A stretch of DNA of 64,000 bases. It comes from Paenibacillus sp. FSL R7-0204. Lineage in GTDB: Bacteria > Bacillota > Bacilli > Paenibacillales > Paenibacillaceae. Of this stretch, positions 9,537-17,167 are shown in pieces. The notes beneath the pieces are model-generated. The model was not told where the DNA came from. It saw nothing but the letters and a program-made list of their open reading frames with translations, and ran no database searches. Location: positions 5,208,001-5,272,000 of the forward strand of contig NZ_JBBOCA010000001.1 in the NCBI RefSeq assembly GCF_038002225.1, read 5' to 3'. A program made the position numbers and the translations under genes. Numbering within the stretch: the stretch's first letter is position 1; every line of letters starts with the position of its first letter.

Positions 9537-10379
9537 CTAGCTCGCAAGGAGATGACTTCTGAATTCGTCAGGAGTCATCTTTTTTAATGTCCATTGGTAT
9601 CGCTCGGAGTTATAGTAGGCAATATATTCCGAAACACGAGCCCTGACTTCCGTAAGATTCTGACAATCTCGAACGCTCATTTCATCTTTCATGTGCCCAA
9701 AGAATGACTCCATTGATGCATTGTCCCAACAGTTCCCTTTACGGGACATGGACTGTTGAAAACCTGCCTGCTCCATTTGGAGACGAGTTTTAGGATGCGT
9801 GTAGTGCATGCCCTGATCGGAGTGGAAAATGGCTTCTGGATGAAGGTTTCCATCCAGCCGTTCCAGCAGGCGCCGAATGGTCTTTTCAACGAGTGGTAAC
9901 TCTAGTGTCCCTGCTACACAGTCGGCAAGAATTTGTCTTGTTGCTCCATCTTTTACGCACGATAGATAAGCCCACTGTCCGTTTCCGTACCGCAGGTACG
10001 TGATATCGGTTAGAAAGACTTTCTCCGGCTCTTTCTGGTCAAATTGGCGTTTCAGTAAATTGGCACAGGTCTGATGCTCCTGCGTAGCCTTTGCCATCTT
10101 ACGGTACGGGTTCGCTTGCCGTATGGCCGCGACAAGGTTAAACTTACGCATTAATCGGCGAATCTTCTTGTGGTTCATGGTGACCCCGCTGAGATGCTCC
10201 AAACGCATCTTAATCACCAAAGCGCCAGCTCTTCCTTGTAAGGCGTCGAAGTGTTGCTTAATGAGAACAAGGTCACGCTCGTCGTCGGCTGTACGAAGTT
10301 GGCGTCTTTGCTCGGAGCCCAGCCATCTGTAATAGCCACTGGTGCTCACGGCGGCGACTTCACAGAGATAACGCGTCAT
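9537..10379 (-). CDS. IS3-family transposase OrfB (DDE integrase)
   Basis: 280 residues from the first ATG; the frame extends upstream without a stop to the frameshift site at 10481, so the working product is an OrfAB fusion. It is the catalytic half: an HTH_21-like region (residues ~20-110), then an rve integrase core with the DDE residues visible in TDITYL, HSDQGMHY and ESFFGHMKDE. The C-terminal YNSERYQWTLKKMTPDEFR is the usual IS3 ending. The frame is intact, so it may be active. Confidence 0.9.
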   Translation of the reverse strand: MTRYLCEVAAVSTSGYYRWLGSEQRRQLRTADDERDLVLIKQHFDALQGRAGALVIKMRLEHLSGVTMNHKKIRRLMRKFNLVAAIRQANPYRKMAKATQEHQTCANLLKRQFDQKEPEKVFLTDITYLRYGNGQWAYLSCVKDGATRQILADCVAGTLELPLVEKTIRRLLERLDGNLHPEAIFHSDQGMHYTHPKTRLQMEQAGFQQSMSRKGNCWDNASMESFFGHMKDEMSVRDCQNLTEVRARVSEYIAYYNSERYQWTLKKMTPDEFRSHLLAS

Positions 10380-10438
10380 GCGGTTGAGTCCATGGGCTCT
10401 CAGGGTGTGATAAATGATCTCGTAGCGCTCCGAAGGGG

Positions 10439-10870
10439 TTAAGGTCTTCCTTTGTTCCGTTCGAGCGCTTCGAGCTTTTTTAGAAAGTCGACCTCAGCTT
10501 CTAGTAATTTGATCTTCGCCTTTGCGCGCTTCAGTTCTTCGTCAGCAGACAAGGGACTCGCAGGCTTTCGCCCAGCGCTGCCTTTGCCACGCCGTTCTTC
10601 CAGTAGTCCAAGTTCACCATATTTAGCAAAGCTATCTCTCCAGCGTTTCAAACTATGCTTTGGTTTTTTAGAACCGATGAGATCCAGGTCAAAGCCCGCC
10701 CTAAGAAATATTTCTGACGGGGGTGTCCCCTCGTTGTAGGCCTTCACTGCCGATAACTTAAACTCAGCAGTATACGAAATATTCGTCTCGGATACTCGCT
10801 GAACATTTGGATTCTTCTCTAATCTTCTGATGCTATCCTCCGTAAATAGGGTTCGATTTAAGTTTCCCAC
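10439..10870 (-). CDS. IS3-family transposase OrfA (helix-turn-helix)
   Basis: 143 residues from GTG 10870, which follows an AAGGAG site by about 12 nt; a longer reading from ATG 10963 would begin inside the terminal inverted repeat and is unlikely. The protein has an HTH_28/HTH_29-type DNA-binding region (SYTAEFKLSAVKAYNEG through SLKRWRDSF) and a C-terminal leucine-zipper-like stretch (ELKRAKAKIKLLEAEVDFLK) typical of IS3 OrfA. It ends just after the slippery sequence. Confidence 0.85.
   Translation of the reverse strand: MGNLNRTLFTEDSIRRLEKNPNVQRVSETNISYTAEFKLSAVKAYNEGTPPSEIFLRAGFDLDLIGSKKPKHSLKRWRDSFAKYGELGLLEERRGKGSAGRKPASPLSADEELKRAKAKIKLLEAEVDFLKKLEALERNKGRP
10475..10481 (-). other. 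Programmed -1 frameshift site of IS3 element
   Basis: Minus-strand heptamer A_AAA_AAG, in phase with orfA (CTA AAA AAG). A -1 slip here enters a frame that stays open through EQRKTLTPSERYEII into orfB, producing the OrfAB transposase. Confidence 0.8.
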
Positions 10871-10996
10871 AGCCTTATCCCGCTCCTTTTCCAATATTCT
10901 GATTAAAACACAAAAGACCCACAAGAAGGTCACTTTTTTCAAAGTGTCTTTCTTGTGGGTCACAGTTCATAATTCTGTGCTGCTTCTTTACATCAA

Positions 10997-11165
10997 CTAT
11001 TTTATTTTCTTTGGGGTAAGCTCTTCTGGTTTATAGTTCCACCAATTACTTTGTTCATAATAAATCGTTTTGGCCCAGTACTCTGGACCTTCATGAAATA
11101 CAATATGATCTTCAGAAGTGTGATCCATTCCTTTCCAGTTCAAATTACTTAAATTCCCATTCCTT
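10997..11165 (-). pseudogene. Remnant of a toxin C-terminal end
   Basis: A minus-strand frame of about 54 codons ends at TAG 10997 and has no plausible start; it opens just after a TGA. It reads WKGMDHTSEDHIVFHEGPEYWA and so on, rich in Trp, Tyr and His, and ends in EELTPKKIK. In an overlapping frame upstream another fragment ends RGVDLKEWEFK. Neither is a complete gene. Its place after a toxin/immunity pair and beside an IS3 element suggests the displaced end of an older toxin module. The family is unknown to me. Confidence 0.45.
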
Positions 11166-11259
11166 CAAGTCCACGCCCCTCTCGAATTTTTTTGCGGACA
11201 ATTTATAGATAAGCGATGTATATTAGAGTTACAAAAAATTTTGAAAAATCGGTAAGTAA

Positions 11260-11346
11260 ACAAAATAACAAAAGAACAGGTCAATTACGGTGGTATCTTA
11301 CCATAATCAACCTGTTCAATGAAATGGATTACATAGGTTATTTTGT
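11260..11346 (-). terminator. Nested inverted repeat acting as terminator
   Basis: Three nested inverted repeats: outer ACAAAATAAC/GTTATTTTGT (11260-11269, 11337-11346), middle GAACAGGT/ACCTGTTC (11274-11281, 11310-11317) and inner TGGTA-tct-TACCA (11291-11303). On the minus strand the middle stem is followed by TTTTGTTATTTTG, a good U-rich tract. It lies about 50 bp beyond the SUKH immunity gene stop, so it probably ends that transcript. The outer repeat makes the whole unit nearly symmetrical, which could also be the footprint of a small palindromic element. Confidence 0.65.
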
Positions 11347-11368
11347 TATTGGTTAAATATTGGGTTCA

Positions 11369-11845
11369 TTATTCGGTTAACATATTTAAAAACTCATCAA
11401 AGCTATTACTTGTAAAATAAGTTACAGGGTCTAAATCTGAAGATTCTTCATGATTCCAAACGCAAACAGATGGCTCTGTTTTATCAGTATTCCTGTAGTC
11501 TAAACACACAAAGTCACCTGCAAATAACACGGCTATTGGCAACAACTCAGTACCTACTAAATTTTCGTCTGAAACAATTCTCTCATCTAACTGAGTTCTA
11601 ACTACTCCTATATCGTAGAATTCATCATCCCTCTCCCCGGTTACCTTCAAGATGCATAAAAACCTATCAATTGCATAACTATGGTTGTTACACTTAAAAC
11701 TATCTTTTACAGGAGAAGCACCATTAAATTTTTTAATAAATTCTTTATATTCATCCGGCAATTTAATTCTCCACTTATATTCTTTTTCAGTCAGCAGAAC
11801 ATCATCCGGCAATGGATATATTATAGTTTCATCCTTAACTTCCAT
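11369..11845 (-). CDS. SUKH (SMI1/KNR4) family immunity protein
   Basis: 158 residues, normal length for a SUKH immunity protein. Family signatures are IKLPDEYKEFIKKFNGASPV in the first third, LLPIAVLFAGDFVCLDYR in the second, and a C-terminal segment with VCVWNHEE followed by TSNSFDEFLNML. SUKH proteins bind and neutralise partner toxins, often nucleases. It starts 21 bp after the stop of the WHH-nuclease toxin gene at 11867, so it is almost certainly the dedicated antidote of that toxin. The region is AT-rich compared with the toxin backbone, as expected for a swapped toxin-tip/immunity module. A terminator follows. Confidence 0.85.
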   Translation of the reverse strand: MEVKDETIIYPLPDDVLLTEKEYKWRIKLPDEYKEFIKKFNGASPVKDSFKCNNHSYAIDRFLCILKVTGERDDEFYDIGVVRTQLDERIVSDENLVGTELLPIAVLFAGDFVCLDYRNTDKTEPSVCVWNHEESSDLDPVTYFTSNSFDEFLNMLTE

Positions 11846-11866
11846 TTCTCTACCTCCTAAAAAATA

Positions 11867-14005
11867 TTATCTCGGAGCGTCAGCCCACATACCTGCCGTC
11901 CGCCCACCATTATGAGGTGTAATATTGTGAATACCGAATGGAACAAGTTCCATTTTACCAGGGATTTCCGTATGATGCCACGTCATTCCTTTTCTCGTGC
12001 CACCTATCTGCTCATCTAACCAACTAAACTGTTCTTTATCCGATAACTTCCAAAATTTTTCTGGTAGCTCAACAGTTTCTTCAACTACATTTGCACCGGC
12101 AAAATCAGCAAATCCATATCTCATTCCATCAACTTTTGTAACTTTTATTTCTGGAATATGTCCATTCGCTACTGCGATTTCTTTTATCTTTCTTTTTTGA
12201 GCAGCAGACAAGCTATCCCCACCAGGGATCGTATCATCCCAAGACCAAGGTTTGTTTGAGTCAACTTGTTCTTTGTATATTTTTGCATAATCATCAATTA
12301 CTTCATTAAATTTCTTATTCCCATTTAAAAACTCATCTATATTTTTTAGATTCGCTTTCCCCCTACCCTCACTCCGCCACACCTGCCCCGGCACTTCGAC
12401 CGTGCCCGGGCCACCCGGGGTTGCCGGGATTAACCGGTTCGGGTAAGGGTTCATTCCTGGGAAATCCCAATTTTTCAGAACATCCGGCACTTTCTTCACC
12501 GCATCAGTCAGCGGGTCCATTACCGCGTCGGCCAGCTTGCCGACCATGCCGCTCTTGGCGATGGGTACGCCCGGGACGAGAATGGAAGCGGCGTTGCCGA
12601 GCATTTCGGCTTTTTGCTCCGGGGTGCCTTCATTGAAGTCATGATACATGGCTTTGGCTGCATCCACCAGAACTTCGGGGTGATTGACGAGATAGTTCAC
12701 CTTGTCGATCGTCTCCTGGGTCGTCTTCTCCGGGTCAATGACGAAGTCGAATGCGAACTTGGCGGTGTCCACCACCCCCATTACTGTAGATTCGATCAGA
12801 CCGCCGACAAAGGCCCGGGTGACCTGATCGGCCTGCACCACTTTTTTGCGCCATTCGGTCATGCCGTACGTGTCTTCCAGCCAACCGTAATAGGCGGTAT
12901 ACATGACTTCGGAGTGTTTTCTGGGATCATAGACCTTCTCCTTGAAATAGGCAAAGGTAGTCTCATTCTCTTTGTTCTTTGCGGTGATCGGCGTGCCGTC
13001 CGGCAAAGTCATCGGCGGCTCATGGAGCCGCTTATATTCTGCCACCTGACGTTCCAACTCGCGAATCTGTTCCGCTCTAATCACCGCTGCTTCAATGTCC
13101 TTATAATTACTCTTCGACCACGCGCGGTATTTCTCATTCACCAGCCCCAAGGCGATAGCGAACCGCAGCTCATCACTGGCTGGCACCGCCGATCCGTCCG
13201 TTAACAGCGGATTATACGTGCAGGCCGATAAGGGGGAGCCCTTGTATTGCGTCCGCAGGTCAGTCTTTACATAAAATCCCGGGTCCACGCCCAGCTTCTG
13301 CAGCCGCTCCCGCTGACGCTCTGCATGCTCATTCGCGGACTTCATATAGCTCTTGTTCCCGTACTTCTCATAGACAGAGTACGCCGCTTGGCTCCGTCCG
13401 ATTTCCCGCAACGCTTCGGCAATATTGGACAATTGCTCCCGTGCCTGCTGCTGTTCGGCGGGACTGCCGGATTCTCTCTGCTGGAACAGTTCAGAGATGA
13501 CTGCATCTGCTGCAAAAGACTGCAGTTGTCTGTCCACCGAAGCGTCCCTGACGTTCCGCAGCAAATCCTGAATCATGCGGCTAAGCGTCGGCGGATGACG
13601 AAGGACATCCTGAATTCCGTGCGCGGCCTGATCCCGTATGCCTTGCAACCACCGGCTGAACAGGCTGCCTGCCTTCTTCCAAGTGAAGGCTGGTGTAGCC
13701 TTTAGCAAACTCTGCGCCTTCGTCTCGGCAGCTTGATATTGCCCGGCCGCCCAGCGTAACGCCGATTGCTTGCGCTCTATCTGGTCACTAAGCGACTGTG
13801 CCTCCCTTGCCAACTCCTGCAGCAACCGGACGGCCTCGCGGGAGGGAGACTGCACATAACTTTCCGGGTAAGCAGCCTGCACCGAACGAACCTGACCGCC
13901 AACGCTTCTGTCCATTCCCGTGACCTGCTCCTCCAGTATACGATTCAAGCGCTTCAGTCCCTGCTCCTGCTCCAGCATACGCTTGATGTCCACCTGCTGC
14001 TGCAT
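11867..14005 (-). CDS. Polymorphic toxin with C-terminal WHH-type nuclease
   Basis: 712 residues from ATG 14005 behind GGAGGTGA. Residues 1-100 are helical and charged with a W-x-x-G turn (RWAAGQYQAAET), like WXG100/LXG-type secretion domains. Residues ~100-540 form a pre-toxin region with a hydrophobic patch near AFVGGLIESTVMGVVDTAKF and the conserved stretch EKAEMLG-like before the tip. The toxin tip begins after VWRSEGR; its end has TWHHTE, then MELVPFGIH and HNGGR, the WHH variant of the HNH/endonuclease VII fold, so it probably cuts nucleic acid. There is no signal peptide, consistent with export by the nearby T7SS-like machine (inference). The first ~545 residues nearly match the toxin at 15018-17138. 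The SUKH gene downstream is the likely immunity partner. Confidence 0.85.
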   Translation of the reverse strand: MQQQVDIKRMLEQEQGLKRLNRILEEQVTGMDRSVGGQVRSVQAAYPESYVQSPSREAVRLLQELAREAQSLSDQIERKQSALRWAAGQYQAAETKAQSLLKATPAFTWKKAGSLFSRWLQGIRDQAAHGIQDVLRHPPTLSRMIQDLLRNVRDASVDRQLQSFAADAVISELFQQRESGSPAEQQQAREQLSNIAEALREIGRSQAAYSVYEKYGNKSYMKSANEHAERQRERLQKLGVDPGFYVKTDLRTQYKGSPLSACTYNPLLTDGSAVPASDELRFAIALGLVNEKYRAWSKSNYKDIEAAVIRAEQIRELERQVAEYKRLHEPPMTLPDGTPITAKNKENETTFAYFKEKVYDPRKHSEVMYTAYYGWLEDTYGMTEWRKKVVQADQVTRAFVGGLIESTVMGVVDTAKFAFDFVIDPEKTTQETIDKVNYLVNHPEVLVDAAKAMYHDFNEGTPEQKAEMLGNAASILVPGVPIAKSGMVGKLADAVMDPLTDAVKKVPDVLKNWDFPGMNPYPNRLIPATPGGPGTVEVPGQVWRSEGRGKANLKNIDEFLNGNKKFNEVIDDYAKIYKEQVDSNKPWSWDDTIPGGDSLSAAQKRKIKEIAVANGHIPEIKVTKVDGMRYGFADFAGANVVEETVELPEKFWKLSDKEQFSWLDEQIGGTRKGMTWHHTEIPGKMELVPFGIHNITPHNGGRTAGMWADAPR

Positions 14006-14017
14006 GGTTCACCTCCA
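12366..14017 (-). repeat. Direct repeat copy A: shared toxin backbone
   Basis: About 1.65 kb nearly identical to 15498-17150. The repeat starts at the ribosome-binding site (CTCTGGAGGTGAA) and ends exactly at the codons for VWRSEGR. Some stretches, such as the region coding for the pre-toxin end (about 12435-12650), are identical over hundreds of bases. Beyond the boundary the sequence is unrelated and more AT-rich. Confidence 0.85.
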
Positions 14018-14025
14018 GAGATGCA

Positions 14026-14400
14026 TCAGTCATACAATGAAATTATAAATTCCGAAAGTGTATCACTAACTTTCCTGAAATCAGTTAGATCCAGACTTTC
14101 ATCATAATGATACACAGACGGATTATCACTCTCATCCAAGTTAAAATACCAAAACATATATCCTTGGTGCATCATAAATACAAACTGATTATCTGTTAAT
14201 TTTTTCGGGAAATTATTCTCATCCAGTAGTTCAACTGCCCATTCCTTAAGTTCTGATATATATTTCATTGAATAAATAAGTTAAGGGGAGTTCTTTGGTT
14301 GGTATTAGTTTCTTCAATCTTAAAATGTCATCTTCATTAGATATAAATCTACTTATAAAACAAATTGGAAAGAGCTTTGTAAGTTTATCAAGTGTTCAAT
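14026..14400 (-). pseudogene. Frameshifted SUKH (SMI1/KNR4) immunity gene
   Basis: The C-terminal half survives as an 80-codon frame from ATG 14268 (FVFMMHQGYMFWYFNLDE, then PSVYHYDES and SDTLSEFI), clearly SUKH-like. The N-terminal half lies upstream in other frames: SRFISNEDDILRLKKLIP, preceded by IEHLINLQSSFQFVL ending in TAA. At least two frameshifts are needed to rebuild a full protein. It sits between the pentapeptide immunity gene and the next toxin gene. It is probably an immunity gene whose toxin was lost or replaced. The short frame could still be translated, but no good ribosome-binding site precedes ATG 14268. Confidence 0.65.
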
Positions 14401-14407
14401 GAAGATA

Positions 14408-14995
14408 TTATCCTCTCATCTGCTCCATTAACCACTTTTTAATATCATCACCTTCCAACCTTATTGGTTTCTCTTCTGTTCCAATAAAAATATGTTTGGC
14501 AGACACTTCATCAATTCCGTATATTTCTTCAAAACTAGTGCCATAAAGAAGTGCTCCATCAAGTAGAGCGTTTGTTATATCAACATTAGAAAACTTTGCA
14601 TAGCTTAAATTTGCTCTTCGAAATGATGCTCGCCTCAAGTCAGATTGAGATACATTAGCAAAGCTAAGGTCTGTATCATCAAAAGACGCTTTTATAGCTA
14701 CACAATTTCTTATATCTGAATGTTTTAGGGATGCGTAATCAAATACTGTTTTACTCAGTGTGCATTCTGAGAAAGTCGTTCTTTCGAATGAGGTACTTAA
14801 AAAATAGCAATCACTCATATCATTATTTGTCAGAAACGAATTGCTCATATTTGACTCTACAATCTCTGAACAACTCAGGTTCATCCCTGTAAGATTCAGT
14901 TGTTTTAGTTCTTCATTCACAATTTCTAATTTCTCTCCAATACTACCATCCGATTCTGCCCATTTATGATGTTTTAAAAAAATATTATCATCCAT
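14408..14995 (-). CDS. Pentapeptide-repeat protein, probable immunity protein
   Basis: 195 residues from ATG 14995, 7 nt after AAAGGAAG; a longer start at 15043 would overlap the toxin gene and lacks a good site. Residues ~45-160 are pentapeptide repeats of the A(D/N)Lxx type, for example LNLTGMNLSCSEI, DLSFANVSQSDLRRASF and ANLSYAKFSN, which form a right-handed quadrilateral beta-helix. It begins 23 bp past the stop of the tRNase-type toxin at 15018, so it is probably that toxin's immunity protein. Pentapeptide proteins often work by direct binding or DNA mimicry. The C-terminal ~35 residues lie outside the repeat. Local composition is AT-rich. Confidence 0.75.
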   Translation of the reverse strand: MDDNIFLKHHKWAESDGSIGEKLEIVNEELKQLNLTGMNLSCSEIVESNMSNSFLTNNDMSDCYFLSTSFERTTFSECTLSKTVFDYASLKHSDIRNCVAIKASFDDTDLSFANVSQSDLRRASFRRANLSYAKFSNVDITNALLDGALLYGTSFEEIYGIDEVSAKHIFIGTEEKPIRLEGDDIKKWLMEQMRG

Positions 14996-15017
14996 GTAAT
15001 ACTTCCTTTCGCATACT

Positions 15018-17138
15018 TTATGGCCACCATAGCAATTTATCACTTAATCCTAATTCTTTCACTGCTTCGCGTACTTCGTCTATATGTTCTGGGAACATTT
15101 TTGATGAATCGATGATAACATTCTCACCTTTTGAAAGAGATTCTTCTATATCAGCAATTGCCTTTTCCAGAGTATAACCCTTTGGTGCAAATTTTGAATA
15201 CCAACCTTTAACGTCCCACTTTATACCTGTTGCATCAATAAATTCTGCACCTGCTGGATTGCTATCTCTAACAATAGGACCAGGTAGGTCTCCTCTCGCC
15301 TCTAACTCTAAACCTGCTAGTCTCTCAACTTTTGATTTTTCGTTTATTTTAAAGTTTTTTGCTGGATCTTTTGCCAAACTTTCATACTCTTCTGGTGACC
15401 TAGCATAGTATCTTCCCTTATCTCCATACTTGTCTGTCAATTCTTTATAGTAATCCGGAGCAGTTTCTCTAATTTTGTCTAAGCCAGCTTTTGGTCTCCC
15501 CTCACTCCGCCACACCTGCCCCGGCATCTCAACGGGGCTTGGACCGCCCGGCATTGCCGGGATTGACCGGTTCGGGTAAGGGTTCATTCCTGGGAAATCC
15601 CAATTTTTCAGAACATCCGGCACTTTCTTCACCGCATCAGTCAGCGGGTCCATTACCGCGTCGGCCAGCTTGCCGACCATGCCGCTCTTGGCGATGGGTA
15701 CGCCCGGGACGAGAATGGAAGCGGCGTTGCCGAGCATTTCGGCTTTTTGCTCCGGGGTGCCTTCATTGAAGTCATGATACATGGCTTTGGCCGCATCCAC
15801 CAGAATTTCAGGGTGATTGACGAGATAGTTCACCTTGTCGATCGTTTCCTGGGTCGTCTTCTCCGGGTCGATGACGAAGTCAAAAGCGAACTTAGCGGTG
15901 TCCACCACGCCCATGACTGTAGATTTGATCAGGCCGCCTACAAAGGCTTGGGTTACCTGATCGGCCTGCACCACTATTTTGCGCCATTCGGTCATACCGT
16001 AGGTCTCTTCCGCCCAAGCATAATACGCGGTGTACACGGCTCCGGTATGTTTACTGGGATCATAGACCTTGTCCTTGAAATAGGCAAAGGTCGTCTCATT
16101 CTCTTTGTTCTCCGCTGTGATCGGCGTGCCATCCGGCAACGTCATCGGCGGCCCATGGAGCCGCTTATACTCTGCCACCTGCCGTTCCAGCTCGCGAATC
16201 TGTTCCGCTCGAATCACTGCTGCTTCAATGTCATTGTAATTACTCTTCGCCCACTCGCGGTATTTCTCATTCACCAGCCCCAAGGCGATGGCGAACCGCA
16301 GCTCATCACTGGCTGGCACCGCGGATCCGTCCGTTAACAGCGGATTATAGGTGCAGGCAGATAAGGGGGAGCCCTTGTATTGCGTCCGCAGGTCGGTCTT
16401 CGCATAGAAGCCTGGGTCCACGCCCAGCTTTTGTAGCAGCTCCCGCTGATGCTCCGCATGTTCATTCGCGGACTTCATATAAGTCTTGTTCCCATACTTC
16501 TCATAGACAGAGTAGGCTGCTTGACTGCGTCCGATTTCCCGCAACGCCTCCGCAATCTTGGACAACTGTTCCCGCGCCTGCTGCTGTTCAGCGAGACTGC
16601 CGGATTCTCTCTGCCGGAACAGTTCAGAGATGACTGCATCTGCTGCAAAAGACTGCAGTTGTCTGTCCACCGAAGCATCCCTGACGTTCCGCAGCAAATC
16701 CTGAATCATGCGGCTCAGCGTGGGCGGATGACGAAGGACATTCTGAATGCCACGCGCTGCTTGGTCGCGTACGCCTTGCAGCCACCGGCTGAACATGCTG
16801 CCTGCCTGCTTCCAAGTGAAGGCCCGTGTCGCATGAACCAGACTCTGCGCCTTCGTCTCGGCAGCTTGATATTGCCCGGCCGCCCAGCGTAACGCCGATT
16901 GCTTGCGCTCTATCCGGTCACTAAGCGACTGTGCCTCCCTTGCCAACTCCTGCAGCAACCGGACGGCCTCGCGGGAGGGAGACTGCACATAACTTTCCGG
17001 GTAAGCAGCCTGCACCGAACGAACCTGACCGCCAACGCTTCTGTCCATTCCCGTGACCTGCTCCTCCAGTATGCGGTTCAAGCGCTTCAGTCCCTGCTCC
17101 TGCTCCAGCATCCGCTTGATGTCCACCTGCTGCTGCAT
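15018..17138 (-). CDS. Polymorphic toxin with CdiA-CT-like tRNase tip
   Basis: 706 residues from ATG 17138 behind GGAGGTGAAGC. The first ~545 residues nearly match the toxin at 11867-14005: helical WXG/LXG-like N-terminus with RWAAGQYQAAET, then the pre-toxin region. The tip after VWRSEGR contains NPAGAEFIDATGIKWDVKGW and later KGENVIIDSSKM and ends KLLWWP. This pattern (D and WDVKG, then VIID) is what I associate with the CdiA C-terminal tRNase domain, so the likely activity is tRNA cleavage; the assignment rests on recall. The pentapeptide-repeat gene 23 bp downstream is the likely antidote. No signal peptide is present, which fits delivery by the T7SS-like apparatus encoded upstream. Confidence 0.8.
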   Translation of the reverse strand: MQQQVDIKRMLEQEQGLKRLNRILEEQVTGMDRSVGGQVRSVQAAYPESYVQSPSREAVRLLQELAREAQSLSDRIERKQSALRWAAGQYQAAETKAQSLVHATRAFTWKQAGSMFSRWLQGVRDQAARGIQNVLRHPPTLSRMIQDLLRNVRDASVDRQLQSFAADAVISELFRQRESGSLAEQQQAREQLSKIAEALREIGRSQAAYSVYEKYGNKTYMKSANEHAEHQRELLQKLGVDPGFYAKTDLRTQYKGSPLSACTYNPLLTDGSAVPASDELRFAIALGLVNEKYREWAKSNYNDIEAAVIRAEQIRELERQVAEYKRLHGPPMTLPDGTPITAENKENETTFAYFKDKVYDPSKHTGAVYTAYYAWAEETYGMTEWRKIVVQADQVTQAFVGGLIKSTVMGVVDTAKFAFDFVIDPEKTTQETIDKVNYLVNHPEILVDAAKAMYHDFNEGTPEQKAEMLGNAASILVPGVPIAKSGMVGKLADAVMDPLTDAVKKVPDVLKNWDFPGMNPYPNRSIPAMPGGPSPVEMPGQVWRSEGRPKAGLDKIRETAPDYYKELTDKYGDKGRYYARSPEEYESLAKDPAKNFKINEKSKVERLAGLELEARGDLPGPIVRDSNPAGAEFIDATGIKWDVKGWYSKFAPKGYTLEKAIADIEESLSKGENVIIDSSKMFPEHIDEVREAVKELGLSDKLLWWP

Positions 17139-17150
17139 GCTTCACCTCCA
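15498..17150 (-). repeat. Direct repeat copy B: shared toxin backbone
   Basis: Second copy of the ~1.65-kb toxin backbone, partner of 12366-14017. It has the same boundaries, from the ribosome-binding site to the VWRSEGR codons. Differences are mostly scattered third-position changes around the middle of the gene. Confidence 0.85.
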
Positions 17151-17167
17151 GAGTACTAATCCGCCGT

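Larger units (their letters stand above)
9490..10969 (-). mobile_element. IS3-family insertion sequence
   Basis: A 1480-bp element bounded by inverted repeats that begin TGAACTGTGACCCA at the left end (9490) and, reverse-complemented, TGAACTGTGACCCAC at the right end (10969). It carries orfA and orfB in overlapping frames with a slippery heptamer, the standard IS3-family design. The flanks (tcaa on the left, taat on the right) show no 3-4 bp target duplication, so this copy is old, recombined or accompanied by a deletion. It lies between two fragments of decayed toxin/immunity genes. Confidence 0.9.

Noticed and set aside
11260..11346. Possible MITE
   Set aside because: Nested repeats and symmetry are suggestive, but no flanking target duplication or second copy is seen; the T-rich tract fits a terminator better.
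12614..13204. Plus-strand frame of 196 codons, repeated at 15747-16337
   Set aside because: The similarity of these two only mirrors the duplicated toxin backbone on the minus strand; no translation signals.
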